A stretch of DNA of 64,000 bases from Limnanthes douglasii subsp. nivea (GCA_036936605.1 JAUPFV010000002.1:253477305-253541304), one strand, 5' to 3'. Positions 37,014 through 48,506 are shown, counted from the first letter of the stretch. Numbers and translations are program-made. Notes: generated from the letters alone by a model not told the origin.

Positions 37014-38643
37014 ATGAGATCAGATTCGGAAAATTTCACCCCACATAGGGTGACCAGACAGTCGAAATGTAAAGCTAAAGCCATTGTGGAATTATTGATA
37101 TTGATTGATTCTCAATCTCCACCAAATCTGAATAAACACCTATATGGTTACAAGAGATAACATTAGAACTCATCCTATCAAACGATTAAGATTACAACCA
37201 AAGGTAATGGAAGAAGTCATGAAAGACCTCAATGAAGTCTCTCCCTTTGAGACAGTTGGTAAAATAGAGGAAACTTCAAAGCCCTTTATCGACAAGGTTT
37301 GGATAGCGAAAAAAAATTAGGGTAAAAATCATACTATAAAAGTAGAATCCAAAGATCTCCCGATCTCGTTGACTGGATACGTTGGTCCCAACTTTAAAAA
37401 ATTATGTGTAAAATATCTTTTAGCACTAAATAATATCTTAGGCTGCCTAAGGTTGGGGAAACTCCGATGAATTGCCACTATAATGAGCTTGTGGTTTACA
37501 CCAAAGTGCTAATCTAGGGCCTTCGGTTTCCCTTAGATTCTAAAATTTAGATTTCCACCTAGTTTGGTTGTGTCCAAGCCAGGCTACTCCGAACGCATTG
37601 CATATCTTACTTGCTTGTATTATAGGGTCGCGACTTTCCAGAACTCCAATGTCTATGGAAAAGATAACGCCTATTGTTGGGTTGTGCCGAAATTCTAAGA
37701 TTCTCTTATATTACTTTAATGTGGGGAATGACTACAAAGTAGTAGATGATCTATTGGATACATACAGGATATGGAAGACTAGCTCATCTTCATTCGTGGT
37801 CCATGGGAAAATGGTTAGAAACTTTCTTCCTCAAAAGGAAATCTAAGCCAACTTACCATATTTTGGAAGAGTCCGGGTAATTCTCTTTAAACATGCCTTT
37901 ATTATTTACTTGATCGTTTTATTATATGTATTTATATTTTTTTCTTTACAGCTATTACAAACCGATTTACACATCATGTGAAGGATGCTCAAGTAACTTT
38001 TAAGAAACTGCATGGCTGAGTAGAGAAAAAAATGAGATAATGGTTTTCACGAGTGTTTTACCTCATCCAACTTAACTCGCAACCATCTTTGGAGGACCAA
38101 CTCCAAAAGAGAATTATTGTGGGAAGAATTTATTATTCCTCCTATATCCAACGCCCTCTTGTTGAGAATTAAATGCACCAATGAGATGATATATCTTCCT
38201 ACCAGAAAAACACCCCCTATTCATATGGACAAACATAAAAAGAATAAAAAAGAAACTTCACAAGTTGTCTTTGAAGTGGCTACCGAGGAAAAATCCCAAA
38301 GGATCGATGCATCGTTGGTAGATGCAGTTGCTGCCACTGTGAAGGGAAGTGATGTGCCCACGGATATGCTTGAGCCTAAGAAAAAGAAAGCTAAAAAAAG
38401 AAGCAAGCAAGCCAATGATAAAAGAAGAAAAAAGAAAAACAAAACTTCAACCAGTTCGGATTTAGCATTGCGTCCAGATATTAATGTTGCCACTATTCAT
38501 GTATCAGACTCCACATTTTTATTTCTAAATTTTATGGGAGAGGCTACTAATGGGGTTAATAATCCAATAGATGAGCTAACGGGGTTCGAGTATGAAGTGT
38601 TTGATATGGATTTCCTAAGTTCTGCACCCAACATGATATATGA
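37014..38643 (+). pseudogene. T5 antisense extra gene (copy 1), truncated
   Basis: It starts MRSDSENFTPHRVTRQSK. Bases 37568-37846 encode the transposon-type domain (QATPNALHILLACIIGSRLS; YYFNVGNDYKVVDDLLDTY), aligned with T7 residues QLTPNAWYTLMSCIMALRLS. A 75-bp GT-AG intron lies at 37877-37951, then HHVKDAQVTFKKLHG and a stop. Bases 38117-38640 encode the basic linker (KKKKAKKRSKQ, KRRKKKNK), typical of a nuclear localisation signal. Homology ends at 38643, where pol sequence of another element follows; the open frame runs on to 38710 only as a chance fusion. Confidence 0.72.
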
Positions 38644-38659
38644 AATTGACGACACCAAA

Positions 38660-39450
38660 ATAATGAGAGCCTTTGTTATTATATTTGGCGGTTTCCAAAT
38701 TTGTTGTTAGTGCGGTGGTAGCAAGAGAAAATGATGTAATTCAAAGTAGATTTTACTATGTCAGCAAGACATTTGTTGGTGCATAAACTATATATCTCAT
38801 TTAGAGAAGTTAGCTCTTGGATTAGTGTTTCTACAAAAAAAATATGGTTGCATCTTTAAGCTCGTATAATTATTGTTATAACTTCTTTGCTAGTGAAAAG
38901 TGTACTTAGGAAAATAGATGTTTCCAGAAGATTAACAAAATGGTCAATTGACTTGGGTGAGTATGAAATTAAATTTGATCCAAGAACAACAATAAAAGGA
39001 CAAGCGGTGGTTGAATTTATTAACGAGTTTAATGAAGAAAATGATGAAAATGAAGAATATGAGTCGACATGAAATAACTTGAAAGATACATAATGGATTA
39101 CTCGAGCGGATGGGTCTTCTTATATAAGTAGTAGTGGGGTTAGTATTATATTAACTATTCAAAGGAGAGATGAAAAAAAAAGCAAGCTATTAAATTCATG
39201 TTTCTTGCTACTAAAAATGAGGCATAGTATGAAGTTGTGTTTGATGGAATAAGATTAGCTCGTATTTGTGGAGTTAAAATCTTTCGTGTTTGTCTGAATC
39301 CAAATTAGTGGCTGACCATTTTCAAGGAAAGTTTGATACAAAACAATAAAACATGAGAATAGTAGAAGTAGAATACGTCGGTTCTAGTAAGTATGTTTAA
39401 ATATGGAATTTAAAAAGAGAAATAAAAGTTTAAATTTGGTAAAAATAAAA
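38660..39450 (+). pseudogene. Tat pol fragment: RNase H and archaeal-type RNase H
   Basis: AVSKFVVSAVVARENDV and YYVSKTF (near 38690-38770), then a clean piece at 38887-39072 (SRRLTKWSIDLGEYEIKFDP, TTIKGQAVVEFINEF) matching T7 (SGRISKWSVELGDFDFNFEP, TAVKGQVLADFLVEF), then a decayed second RNase H (WITRADGSSYISSSGVSII). It is probably the pol of T4, joined to the truncated T5 gene by a deletion. Confidence 0.75.
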
Positions 39451-40546
39451 CAGAAATTAGTGCGTTTAGATATAACGTGAAGAAGAATATTTTAGCCATT
39501 AATTATATTTAAAAAGAGTGTTCCAAATTAGAAAAAAAATTAATAAAAAGAAGACCCAAAGTGTTATTGGCCAACAGATCAAATTTTATTTGTTTTGTTA
39601 AATTTACTTTGATTGTTTTCGAATTTGTTTTTCATATTTTTCATAGCTTTTCTAATTTTTATTGAATTTTTTGTTGTTGTTAATTTATTGGTTTATTAGA
39701 TTCATATAATGTAACTTCGAATGAAATTTATTAAAGTGTTTGTACTGTAATCGATAACATAAAATTAGCAAACTATCAAATACATCATGTATGACCCTCT
39801 TCTATATACAAATCACATATCTGATGTATTTTTCTATAATTTATTACTTCTTTCATGGAGCGACATTTGTGGATATGCTCATTGTATATGCTAACCATTA
39901 TTTAGTACTTTTCACACATGTTATATTCATATTTTGTGTAAATTTGTTCACCCACGTGGTCTTCTTCGACCAAACAAGGTGATCTGACATACTTAAGACC
40001 TCTTTGAATAAAGTCATCATAGTCGGGATCCGTAATATAACTAAACTAAATTTTGACCTAATTAATACCTCTTTGGTATATCGGTAAAAATGTTGGGCCA
40101 ACTCATTTAAATTGAATCGCTCAAATCTCTTATACCATAGTTAAGTCATATTATATATTCTAATGGTTTTATCATCTGTGTACACTCATATGGTTGGAAA
40201 ACAATATGAAATATAAAAAAAAACATATTATCAAATATATTTTTTTTAATAAAAAGATATAATAAACAATATTAAATAAGCATATAAGAAATTTTATTTG
40301 GATCCCTAGCCTAAATATATCTCGTAGATATGCAACAGAAATATCACAAAACCCTACCAATAAAATACTTAGACATAAGCGTCGACAAAAAGACAAAGTA
40401 ATGAAGATAGGAAAAAAGAGTATAAAATAATGAAGATAGGAAAAACAATATGGGCGATGTTTATACGGACAAATAGTGAATGCCAAATGACACTCAACTG
40501 AAAATGAAAAAAAAATTAAGAATATTAAGATATTTATAAAAGATGT
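39451..40546. other. AT-rich spacer, no gene seen
   Basis: No recognisable coding sequence. It may contain the 3' end of T4 and old LTR sequence. Confidence 0.4.
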
Positions 40547-40771
40547 TGTTGATTACCAAAATACACATAATGGTTAATGGGTAATTTAGTAATCTTTATT
40601 AAGTAGTTGTAATGGATGATTGACACATGTCCTATATTACACGTGTCTTACATCCCTATAATTTAGGGATAAAAATTACTATTAATATGAGGTCCAATCA
40701 TTGTAACAATGATTGATTCATTGATTAATAAACTTACTCTTATTCTCTTAAGGAAGAAAACTTGCTCATCA
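40547..40771 (+). mobile_element. T6 5' LTR
   Basis: It ends TTGCTCATCA directly before a primer-binding site remnant. The start, TGTTGATTAC, is inferred by alignment with the T4 LTR. Confidence 0.55.
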
Positions 40772-40796
40772 TTTTTTTTTGTCTTCTGTGGGAACA
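40772..40796 (+). other. T6 primer-binding site
   Basis: A T-run followed by GTCTTCTGTGGGAAC. The 3' half equals the T7 site; the 5' half has become poly-T. Confidence 0.65.
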
Positions 40797-40799
40797 TTT

Positions 40800-41795
40800 T
40801 CTTTAAAGTTCTTAGTTTCTTTCTTGAATGGTGATGACCAACTCAAGAGTAGATCAATGATTACTTCAAATGAATATGTAGTTTCTCGAAGTGTTTCTCC
40901 ACCAGCTTGTGGGAACAACAATGTGCAAGAAATTCTATTAGTAACACTAAGAGAATCGAGAACGGGAGTTCCAAGTCAAGAAGGAAATCTTAGCCAAGAA
41001 ACATCAAGGAATAGAACGACAAATTTAACGCATTAGACATAACGACGGATAAACAAACTGTTTAGCAATCACCGGTAGTAACTAAAGCTATTACGTAAAA
41101 TCCTTTATTTAATGCCTTAAAGTTGTAATTTAATAAATAAAGAATAGAACAATATAAATCAAATCTATTTCGGAATAACCAAAAGAAAGGAATTCAAGAG
41201 TGATTTAAGTTGATAACTAAAACTTTGCAAGCTATTACTGAGAAAGTTGTTGAAAAAGATAATGAGAATTTAGTTGAATAATTAGATAAAAATAAATTAG
41301 TTTGTAAAAGATAAGCCTCTTTTAAGGAAATAAAAAGTATGAATAAAATTGATGATTCAAGTAATAAAGCGTCGTAAAAATGACCAATGATAAAGGAAAG
41401 GGAATATGTTAGAAGAAAACTTAAGAAATGATATAAGACCAGAAGTAGCATTGTACACTTTAGTTTAATATCCATTAACAAGAAAGATTTTTAAAGGAAT
41501 GATGAAATGTGCAAATTAAGCTGAGCGAAAGAATGGGATATTCTCTGGAAAACAAGATAGTTTTGGAAGTCATAAATGACCAATGAATAGATCATGTTCT
41601 TCATATTATGACAACCCAAATCGACAATTTACTTCGTTGAAACACACATTTGGAATTAGTATATGATAAGACAAGAGATCAAACCAATTACTAAACTCCG
41701 AGAGTCATGTTAAAACGAGTCAATGAAAGAAGTCGTTGGTATTATTGTGCATATCACAGTGACCATGGGGATTCTACTGGAGATTGTTTTCAGTT
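40800..41795 (+). pseudogene. T6 gag, interrupted by T7
   Basis: Old plus-strand gag. Bases 41720-41795 read RWYYCAYHSDHGDSTGDCFQ, the zinc-knuckle-like segment (T7: RYCRYHEDKGHDTKDCIAL). T7 is inserted immediately after it. The gag reading resumes at 52813 with LKDEIQRFI, equivalent to LKKEI in T7. Confidence 0.72.
41791..41795. repeat. T7 target-site duplication, left (CAGTT)
   Basis: CAGTT directly before the 5' LTR. The identical CAGTT is at 52813-52817. Confidence 0.95.
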
Positions 41796-42120
41796 TGATA
41801 AGGGAATAATCCGCCGAATTAATAATAAAGGGCTAGTTACAAATAAAAGGAAATTAATGTGATGATAATAGCACTAATGGTTTACTAGGGATTAATTTGT
41901 AAACGTTGTATTTGGCGAAGGACTAACATAGAAATAAAGCAAGCCCACTAAAGACATTAATGGGTCCACTTCTCTTTACTATAAAACGAGACCCATTATT
42001 CTTGGTAGGGAGGAGATTCCACATTATTATATTCTCTTTGCACTTTCTCTCTCTATACTCTCTCTCTGGTCACATCAGGTCCAAGATTCAAATATTCCTA
42101 AGTAATTTATTCTCTCATCA
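41796..42120 (+). mobile_element. T7 5' LTR
   Basis: It runs from TGATAAGGGA to CTCTCATCA. TATA-like ACTATAAAAC lies near 41980, and a CT-rich leader (CTTTCTCTCTCTATACTC) follows, the likely transcript start region. Confidence 0.96.
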
Positions 42121-42140
42121 TTGGCGCCGTCTGTGGGAAC
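42121..42140 (+). other. T7 primer-binding site
   Basis: TTGGCGCCGTCTGTGGGAAC directly after the LTR. This is the standard Tat-lineage site, complementary to a tRNA 3' end. Confidence 0.9.
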
Positions 42141-42305
42141 ACGTGATACCAAAAAGGAATCATTTTCTTTGAAAATCTCGATTGAAAAGATGAATGACGA
42201 GGCTGTTGAATAGAGGGTCGGGAGAGAAGTAGCCCGAGCCGTGTCGCTATCCGAGAACGAAGGAGCCCCGGGTCGGAAGCGCTATGTCCAGGATCGACCC
42301 TTATC

Positions 42306-44124
42306 ATGACCCGAAGACAGCTCCTAGAAGACATTGCCAGGGTGAACGCTGAAAGAGAGCGTGCACTAGACGAGAAAAGGGTTCGGGAAGGAAAAGGAAA
42401 AGAACCGTTCTTGGATGACCTCAGCGGAGGCAACCCGACTGTTGGACATCGCATTGAGGCCCGACCTGTCGGGTATTATCGGGAGCCTCGTCCCGAGGAA
42501 GGGCAAAACATCAGAAAGCAGCGGTACCCGGAGGACCACCGCGGCGTTTCTACCGATTACACCTCGGACGACTAATCGGGAAGGGAGTACCGACGGCGGG
42601 AAAGGATAAGCGAACGCGCACAGAAAAATCGTTCCCGACGACGCCACCGAGGACCCCGGTCAGACTCTCCGAAGTACAAAAAAGGTAGTACCGAAAAACA
42701 AACTCTGGTGTCATTTGAGAAAGAAGAAATGCATGCAGCCAGTCGGGAAGAGCGAGTAGCGCTGCCTCAAGTGCAATGGCAACCTTCGAACAGCCAGAAC
42801 CAGGGGTACCAAACCAGCAGCCAATTTATCAATCCAGGGGATGAAGGACTCTACGGAGTTCAGACAGAAGGACTCGGAGGCGGAGCTTTCGGGTACGAGA
42901 TGAATTGGAGAGCTTCACCATTGTCCGACGAAATATTAGCGGGGCAGCTCCCGAAGAGGTTTGATATTTCCAAACTAGAGAAGTACGACGGAAAGAAGGA
43001 TCCGGATAACCACTTGGAAGCCTTCAAAAACTTCATGCTGAGTTTCGACAATGACGATAAACTCCTATGTAGGGAATTTTTTATGACTTTCCGGGATCGG
43101 GCGTCCAAATGGTACAACCGCTTACCACAAGGCTGCATCAAAAACTTCGGTATGTTCTGGACAATGTTTAGGCAGCATTTCGTCGGAAGCAAGAGTTTCC
43201 GAGCCAACGGAGACACTATTATGAATTGTAAACAGAGGTTGGGAGAGAGCCTCAGGGAGTATACCAGGCGTTTCATCGACGCTAAAACCGACCTGGACCA
43301 CTGCGAGGAGAACGTGGCACTGACCGCCTATCGCTTGGGCTTGCTCCCGGGACCAATGAAGCAAGCGGTAACAAAGAAGCAAGCATTCAATTTTTCCGCC
43401 CTTCTGGATCAAGTAGAAAAACAAATATTGATCGAAGAAACCGAGGCGTCCGAACTGGGTGCACAAATTCAGCAGAGCGCGCAAGCGGCGGTCGTGATAA
43501 GACAAGGGACTCAATCTAGCTACGCTCGGGCAGCCCAACCGGTTAGCGTAATACCCCCAACCCAGTCCTTACCTACCAAACCTTCGGCTCCACCAAGCCA
43601 GAAAGCGAAGCAGCCGAGTCAAACGGTTTCGCGACCCATATCTAACAAGTGGATCCGACCCGCTTATTTCGTCGACCTAACAGAATGTGTATCATCAATC
43701 TACGAAAAAACTAAGAAAAGTGGGATGTATCGAAGGCCTTCCCAATACCAACGCCTCGGGAACAGAGGAACAACCGTTATTGTCGCTATCACGAAGACAA
43801 GGGGCACGATACTAAGGATTGCATTGCCCTCAAGAAAGAAATATAGATGCTCATAGAGCACGGAAACCTCATGGAATATGTCAAGAAAGCCCAGCAGAGT
43901 ACAACTTCGAGAGAAGTCGTGATAATTCCGAAGCCCGAAACCACTATGACCATTTCAGAGGTAACCGACCCGTTTGATGTCTCCATTGAGTACCTCGACC
44001 CCGAGGAAAACCGCAACATCATTGGGATTATCGAAGAGGAAGTTGAGGAAAATGTCGGTAACGTGAGAAACCTTTGTGAATTCTTTGAATCTCTAACTAT
44101 CTTTGGTGGAGATTCTATGGCAGG
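42306..44124 (+). pseudogene. T7 gag
   Basis: The main frame runs 42306-43856 with one in-frame TAA (42573-42575). An earlier ATG at 42190 meets a TAG after seven codons. An N-terminal charged, arginine-rich region is followed by the retrotransposon gag core (KYDGKKDPDNHLEAFKNFM, SKWYNRLPQG, GESLREYTRRFIDAKT) at about 42980-43290. A glutamine/proline-rich linker and NKWIRPAYFVDLTECV come next. The frame then shifts near 43740 into RYCRYHEDKGHDTKDC, an unusual C-x2-H-x4-H-x4-C zinc-knuckle-like motif, and a TAG follows at 43844-43846. Reading continues to the solo-LTR insertion at 44125. Gag forms the virus-like particle. Confidence 0.9.
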
Positions 44125-44598
44125 TGGTGTGGATAATAATTGCCTGAAGGTAGGCTGGTAATTTCAAGTGGAGTTTTAAGGTGGTGTGTGGGTGTTTAAC
44201 GGTTGTATGTGGGTGTTTAACGGTTTAGAGTAGAGAGTAGAGAGATGATTAAGCACCTTGGTATCAGTTAATTCTCATTACCCCTAGTTAATGCGGGTGG
44301 TTAGGTATTTATAGTGTAATGTTTGGGCCCTTATGGGCTTTCGGGTTTTGTTTAATGGACCCGGGTCATGTTCAAAGACCCATGAGCTCTAAGTAGGAGA
44401 GCAAGTAGCTAGTCAAGAATTGTTTAGGTTTTTTAGTACTTTTGTCATAGTTCGAACAGTCTTAAGCTCATAGTGTTCACAGAAATCTGTCCGGTCCAAG
44501 TGACCTGTTCGATCCATGTCCATGTAACCTGTCCGGTATTCGGAGAGACTAGACCGATTTGCCCTTGTTCGGGGAGCATGCTGAATTCGGACTCATCA
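44125..44598. mobile_element. Solo LTR inserted in T7
   Basis: A 474-bp TG...CA segment (TGGTGTGGATAATAATTGCC ... GACTCATCA) flanked by perfect 5-bp duplications GCAGG at 44120-44124 and 44599-44603. It contains a TATTTATAG box near 44310. On removing it with one GCAGG, the T7 frame would read on without a break, so its insertion interrupted an open frame. Orientation is uncertain. No second copy of this LTR is in the window. Confidence 0.9.
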
Positions 44599-44603
44599 GC
44601 AGG

Positions 44604-45276
44604 TACCACACACTCTTCCAGGAACAGGCATATTGTGAATCTAACCACTCAATTAGAGGCTCGACCTTACCCCCACTCCAAAAGCGTCCCGTCACCAATC
44701 CTGTATTTCGACGACGACGACATGAGAGATATAGCCGACCCTAACGAGGATGCCATCGTGATCGTGGCGGCCATTGCACGGGAGGAAGTCGGACGCATTT
44801 TGGTGGACACAGGTAGTTCGGCCAACATAATATTCGCGTCGACTTTCGCCAAATTTAGGACACCTCCGGTCATCACGCGGTCAGACCGTACCATAGTGGG
44901 ATTTACGGGGTCGGCAGCTGACGTCATCGGAGAATTTGAGGGCATCGTTCAGCTAGGCCGCAACCCATTTAAGAAGGAAGTCACCGTTCTATTCATAGTG
45001 GTAGACGCACCGGCTTCCCATAACGCAATTTTCGTCAGATCATGGATATCGCGAATGCATGCGGTATCATCTACAATCCATCAGTGTTTGAAATACGTAG
45101 TCGGAAACAACAGAGGTATAGTCCGAAGTAGCCAGAAAGCGGCGCGGGAATGTTACCGGGCAGCATTAGCACCTAAAAAAGATCAAGAGATGGTTCAGGC
45201 ACGGAAATATCAGTTAAAGGGGCTCCCCCGGGGTCATTACATGTTGATGATCCTAGGGAAGCTCCTAGCTATCTGA
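44604..45276 (+). pseudogene. T7 protease
   Basis: Retroviral-type aspartic protease with the catalytic segment LVDTGSSANIIF at about 44797-44835. Conserved flanks follow (RTIVGFTGSA, QLGRNPFKKEVTVLF, HQCLKYVVGNNRGIVRSSQK). It processes the polyprotein. The frame ends at a stop at 45274-45276, after a shift into another frame near 45220, where the linker to RT continues (HVDDPREAPSYLTTDEEC). Confidence 0.88.
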
Positions 45277-46230
45277 CTACCGACGAAGAATGTGAACATC
45301 ATCCGTTTGTCGAAGGAAAAGTTCTGCAGATCGGGTTTTTTTTGTCGCCAATCTTCAGGGAACAGTTATTGACTTTACTGCGGGAGAATTTGGATTTATT
45401 CGCATGGTGCTCCAGGGATGTAACCTGAGTCCTGGAGTCTTGTGTTATTCACCGGCTAACCGTCAACACAAACGTCAGACCTGTCTCTCAAAAATGTAAG
45501 GCTTTTTCCCCGGAAAAGGCAGACATTATTTTACGCAAAGTCGAAAGAATGATCAGCGTCGGCCACATAAAGGAAGTGAATTACCCGCTGTGGACCTCCA
45601 ATCCCATTCTGGTCAAGAAGAAAAACGGTAAGTGGAGAATGTGCGTGGACTTCACTGACCTCAATCGGGCGTTCCCAAAGGACCTTTTCCCGATGCCAAG
45701 GATTGACCAATTGGTAGATTCGACTTCGGGAAATAGACTACTGTCATTCATGGATGCGACGCCGGCTATAATCAGATCAAGTTGCACCCAGCAGATCAAG
45801 AAAACACCACGTTTATAACAGGTCGAGGTCTGTATTGCTACAAGGTCATGCCTTTTGGGCTGAAAAATGTCGGGGCAACGTACCAGAGGCTGGTTAATAA
45901 AACATTCGAGGGCCAAATTGGGAGGAATATGGAGGTATACATTGATGACATGTTAGTCAAGAGCGGCACGGACGAGGACCACCTTGCCGATTTGCGAGAA
46001 ACTTTTGATAACCTCAGGGGTATAAACCTCAAGCTCAACCCCGAAAAATGCTCCTTCAGGGTCAGGTCAGGCAAGTTTCTAGGTTTCTTTGTCAGCGAAA
46101 AACGGATTGAAGTCGATCCCATCCAACTCCGAGCTCTTACCGACATGACCCCGCCTAAGAACCAAGGAAGTCCAGATCCTAGCCGGGCGTTTAGCTGCTT
46201 TAAATCGTTTTATCTCTCGTTCGTCTGACA
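45277..46230 (+). pseudogene. T7 reverse transcriptase
   Basis: The N-terminal part (45340-45760) includes EKADIILRKVERMISVGHIK, NPILVKKKNGKWRMCVDFTD and LFPMPRID. A one-base deletion near 45756, in FMDAYAGYNQ-type sequence, shifts the frame. The next part (45782-46160) has FGLKNVGATYQRLVN and the catalytic YIDD (45937-45948), then NPEKCSFRVRSGKFLGF. An in-frame stop near 45427 and a further frameshift near 46165 also disable it. RT copies the RNA into cDNA. Confidence 0.9.
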
Positions 46231-47160
46231 AATGCGCTCCCTTTTTTAAGGTTTTGAGACATGCCAAGAATTTTGTGTGGACACCCGAATGTAACGAAGC
46301 ATTCTTAGGGATTAAGCGATATCAATCGTCCCCGAATCTCTTAACAAAGCCTGTAACAGACGAGACCCTTTTTCCTTTACATTGCGGTTACAGATTTTGC
46401 AGTTAGTGCGGCTTTGATCACCGAGTCAGGACCAGCCCCTACAGCGGTTTACTTTGTAATCAAAAGCTTACTGGATGCGGAAACACGTTATTTGAAGCTG
46501 GAGAAAATGGCTTTAGCCCTAGTGACCGCAGCACGAAAAATGCGTCCATATTTTCAAGCCCACCCTATCATCGTTCGCACCTCGTTTCCGCTCAAGTACG
46601 TCCTCCAGCGACCGGACATGTCCGGGAGAATATCTAAATGGTCGGTCGAATTAGGCGATTTCGACTTCAACTTTGAGCCGCGGACAGCCGTCAAAGGCCA
46701 AGTTCTGGCTGATTTTTTAGTAGAATTCCATTCCGAGCGTCCGGATCAGGATGCACCATCTAGAGAGGTCGAACCAAATGAGTGGACCATCCGCACCGAC
46801 GGGGGTGCAAATGTAAATGGCTGCGGAGCGGGCGTACAGATAGTCATCCCGACAGGCATTAGTATGCACTAGGCCATCCGATTCGGTTTTCCTACCTCAA
46901 ACAACGAAGCAGAATATGAAGCTGCCCTGGCTGGACTGCGGCTAGCACAGTTGTGTGGAGCAAGGCAAGTACTCCTGGTTAGTGATTCCCAGCTTCTGAT
47001 AAACCAAGCCTCGGGAGTTGCGGAAGCCAGGAAAGAGAATCTGGTCTAGTACTTAGCAGCGCTAAGAGTGCTAACTGTCTCGTTTGTCAAAATCACGTAC
47101 GAGCACGTCCCGAGAAGCGAGAACATGGTGGCAGACTCCTTAGAAGCGGCTTCCTGCTCG
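46231..47160 (+). pseudogene. T7 RNase H plus archaeal-type RNase H
   Basis: First RNase H: FAVSAALI, LLDAETRYLKLEKMALALV, HPIIVRTSFPLKYVL (about 46390-46620), then WSVELGDFDFNFEPRTAVKG. Second, archaeal-type RNase H: WTIRTDGGANVNGCGAGV (about 46785), NNEAEYEAALAGLRLAQL and VSDSQLL, ending HVPRSENMVADSL, with key D, E and D present. TAG stops interrupt it at 46870-46872 and near 47047. The tandem RNase H pair is diagnostic of Tat elements. Confidence 0.9.
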
Positions 47161-48506
47161 AGCAATTATCCCTGGGTAACCGAGCAAGAAAATCCATCCA
47201 TCATCAAACGGCGGGAGCTTGATAACCGACCTGAAATCGCTTACCAGATTTCCTCGGTAACGATTTCGGATTGGCGGCGTAATATCATAGCCTTCCTAGC
47301 CGAAGGTCGACTACCCAGCAATGGCGCGTCGGCTCGGAAGGTTCGCAACAAGGCCCGAGGTTACACGTTATTGGGCGACATATTATACAAAAATTCATTC
47401 AGCCGCCCATTGCTCAGATGTCTGGGGGTCCACGAGTCGCAGATAATTGTATCCGAACTACATGACGGAGAGGATGCGGCTCATTATGGTTACAAGGCCT
47501 TAATCAGACGAATGTCTCTCGCAGGATTTTACTGGCCGACGATAACAGCGGACGCACGGCAAATAGTAAAAACTTGCGACACTTGTCAAAGATTCGTGAA
47601 CGCGATAAACGTAGCCGCGGCTCCTTTAGAATCCATATCAGAAGGATTGCCCTTCGACCGATGGGGAATCGACCTTGTTGGACCGCTACCGATGGCATCT
47701 GGCGGGAGACAGACGATCGTGGTAGCGATGGACTATTTTTCCAAATGGGTTGAAGCTGAGCCATTATCCGCCACTAAGACCAAAGACATCATCAAATTAT
47801 TTGGTCCAACGTCTGTTGTCGGTTCGGGGTACCCCAGAGGCTAACCATGGATGACGAACCGCAATTCGACAGCGGAGAAATGAAATTTTTTTGCACAACT
47901 CACAGGAACAGACAATGTTTCTCTGCTCCATTCCATCCTCAAGCGAATGGGCAAGTCGAAGTCACCAAACGAACCATTCTGGACGGACTCAAAAAGAACC
48001 TCGAAGGAAAGGCTGGTAAATGGCCGGACTATCTACAAGAAGTGTTATGGGCTTACCGAACCACCCCTCGGACTGCGACCCAGGAGTCACCTTACGCTTT
48101 GGTGTATGGTATGGACGCGGTCACTCCGGCAGAATCCATTTTTCCATCTTTCAGAATCGGTACCTATGATGAAAACACAAACGAAGACGACAAACGACTC
48201 GCTCTGGACCTCATAGAAGAAAAACGAAGTCGCGCTCAGTTGAACTCTTCACATTATCAGACCCTGATGAGGAGTCGGTATGCATCTAAAGTACGTCGTC
48301 GGGAATTTAAAGTCGGTGTGAAGGTTTTGAGACGCGTCTTTCTGCACACCAAAGACAAAAGCCTCGGCAAGCTCGCCCGGAACTGGGAAGGACCATACAA
48401 AGTCATAGAAAAAATCAAGAGCGGGACGTATCGTTTGCAAAACAAGCTCTGGCACTCGTTAAGACTACCATGGAACATCGAACATCTGAAATTGTATTTA
48501 GAATAA
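47161..48506 (+). pseudogene. T7 integrase
   Basis: Zinc-binding HHCC region ELHDGEDAAHYGYKAL...CDTCQRF (about 47456-47600). The catalytic core begins FDRWGIDLVGPLP, a frameshift lies near 47830, then TMDDEPQFDSGEMKF and HPQANGQVEVTKRTIL, so the D, D and E residues are all present. The C-terminal GPYKVIEKIKSGTYRL domain ends IEHLKLYLE with TAA at 48504-48506. There is no chromodomain. Integrase inserts the cDNA. Confidence 0.9.

Larger units (their letters stand above)
32763..38643 (+). repeat. 5.87-kb direct duplication, copy 1
   Basis: Nearly identical to 57057-62916 in the same orientation; differences are sparse substitutions and short indels, for example C11 versus C6 at 36059-36069 and a ~14-bp deletion at 58877. 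It starts at ATGGATGACATAATTATTTT and ends inside the antisense gene at ATGATATATGA. The starts are about 24.3 kb apart. The left and right flanks differ between copies. Confidence 0.95.

Noticed and set aside
38221..38493. Minus-strand frame with a leucine/phenylalanine-rich stretch resembling a membrane segment (same at 62494-62766)
   Set aside because: It is the complement of lysine codons (AAA/AAG) in the basic linker of the T5 antisense gene.
43122..43538. Minus-strand open frames inside T7 gag (also 42107-42454 and 42860-43276)
   Set aside because: They overlap the strongly supported gag frame and have no recognisable content of their own.
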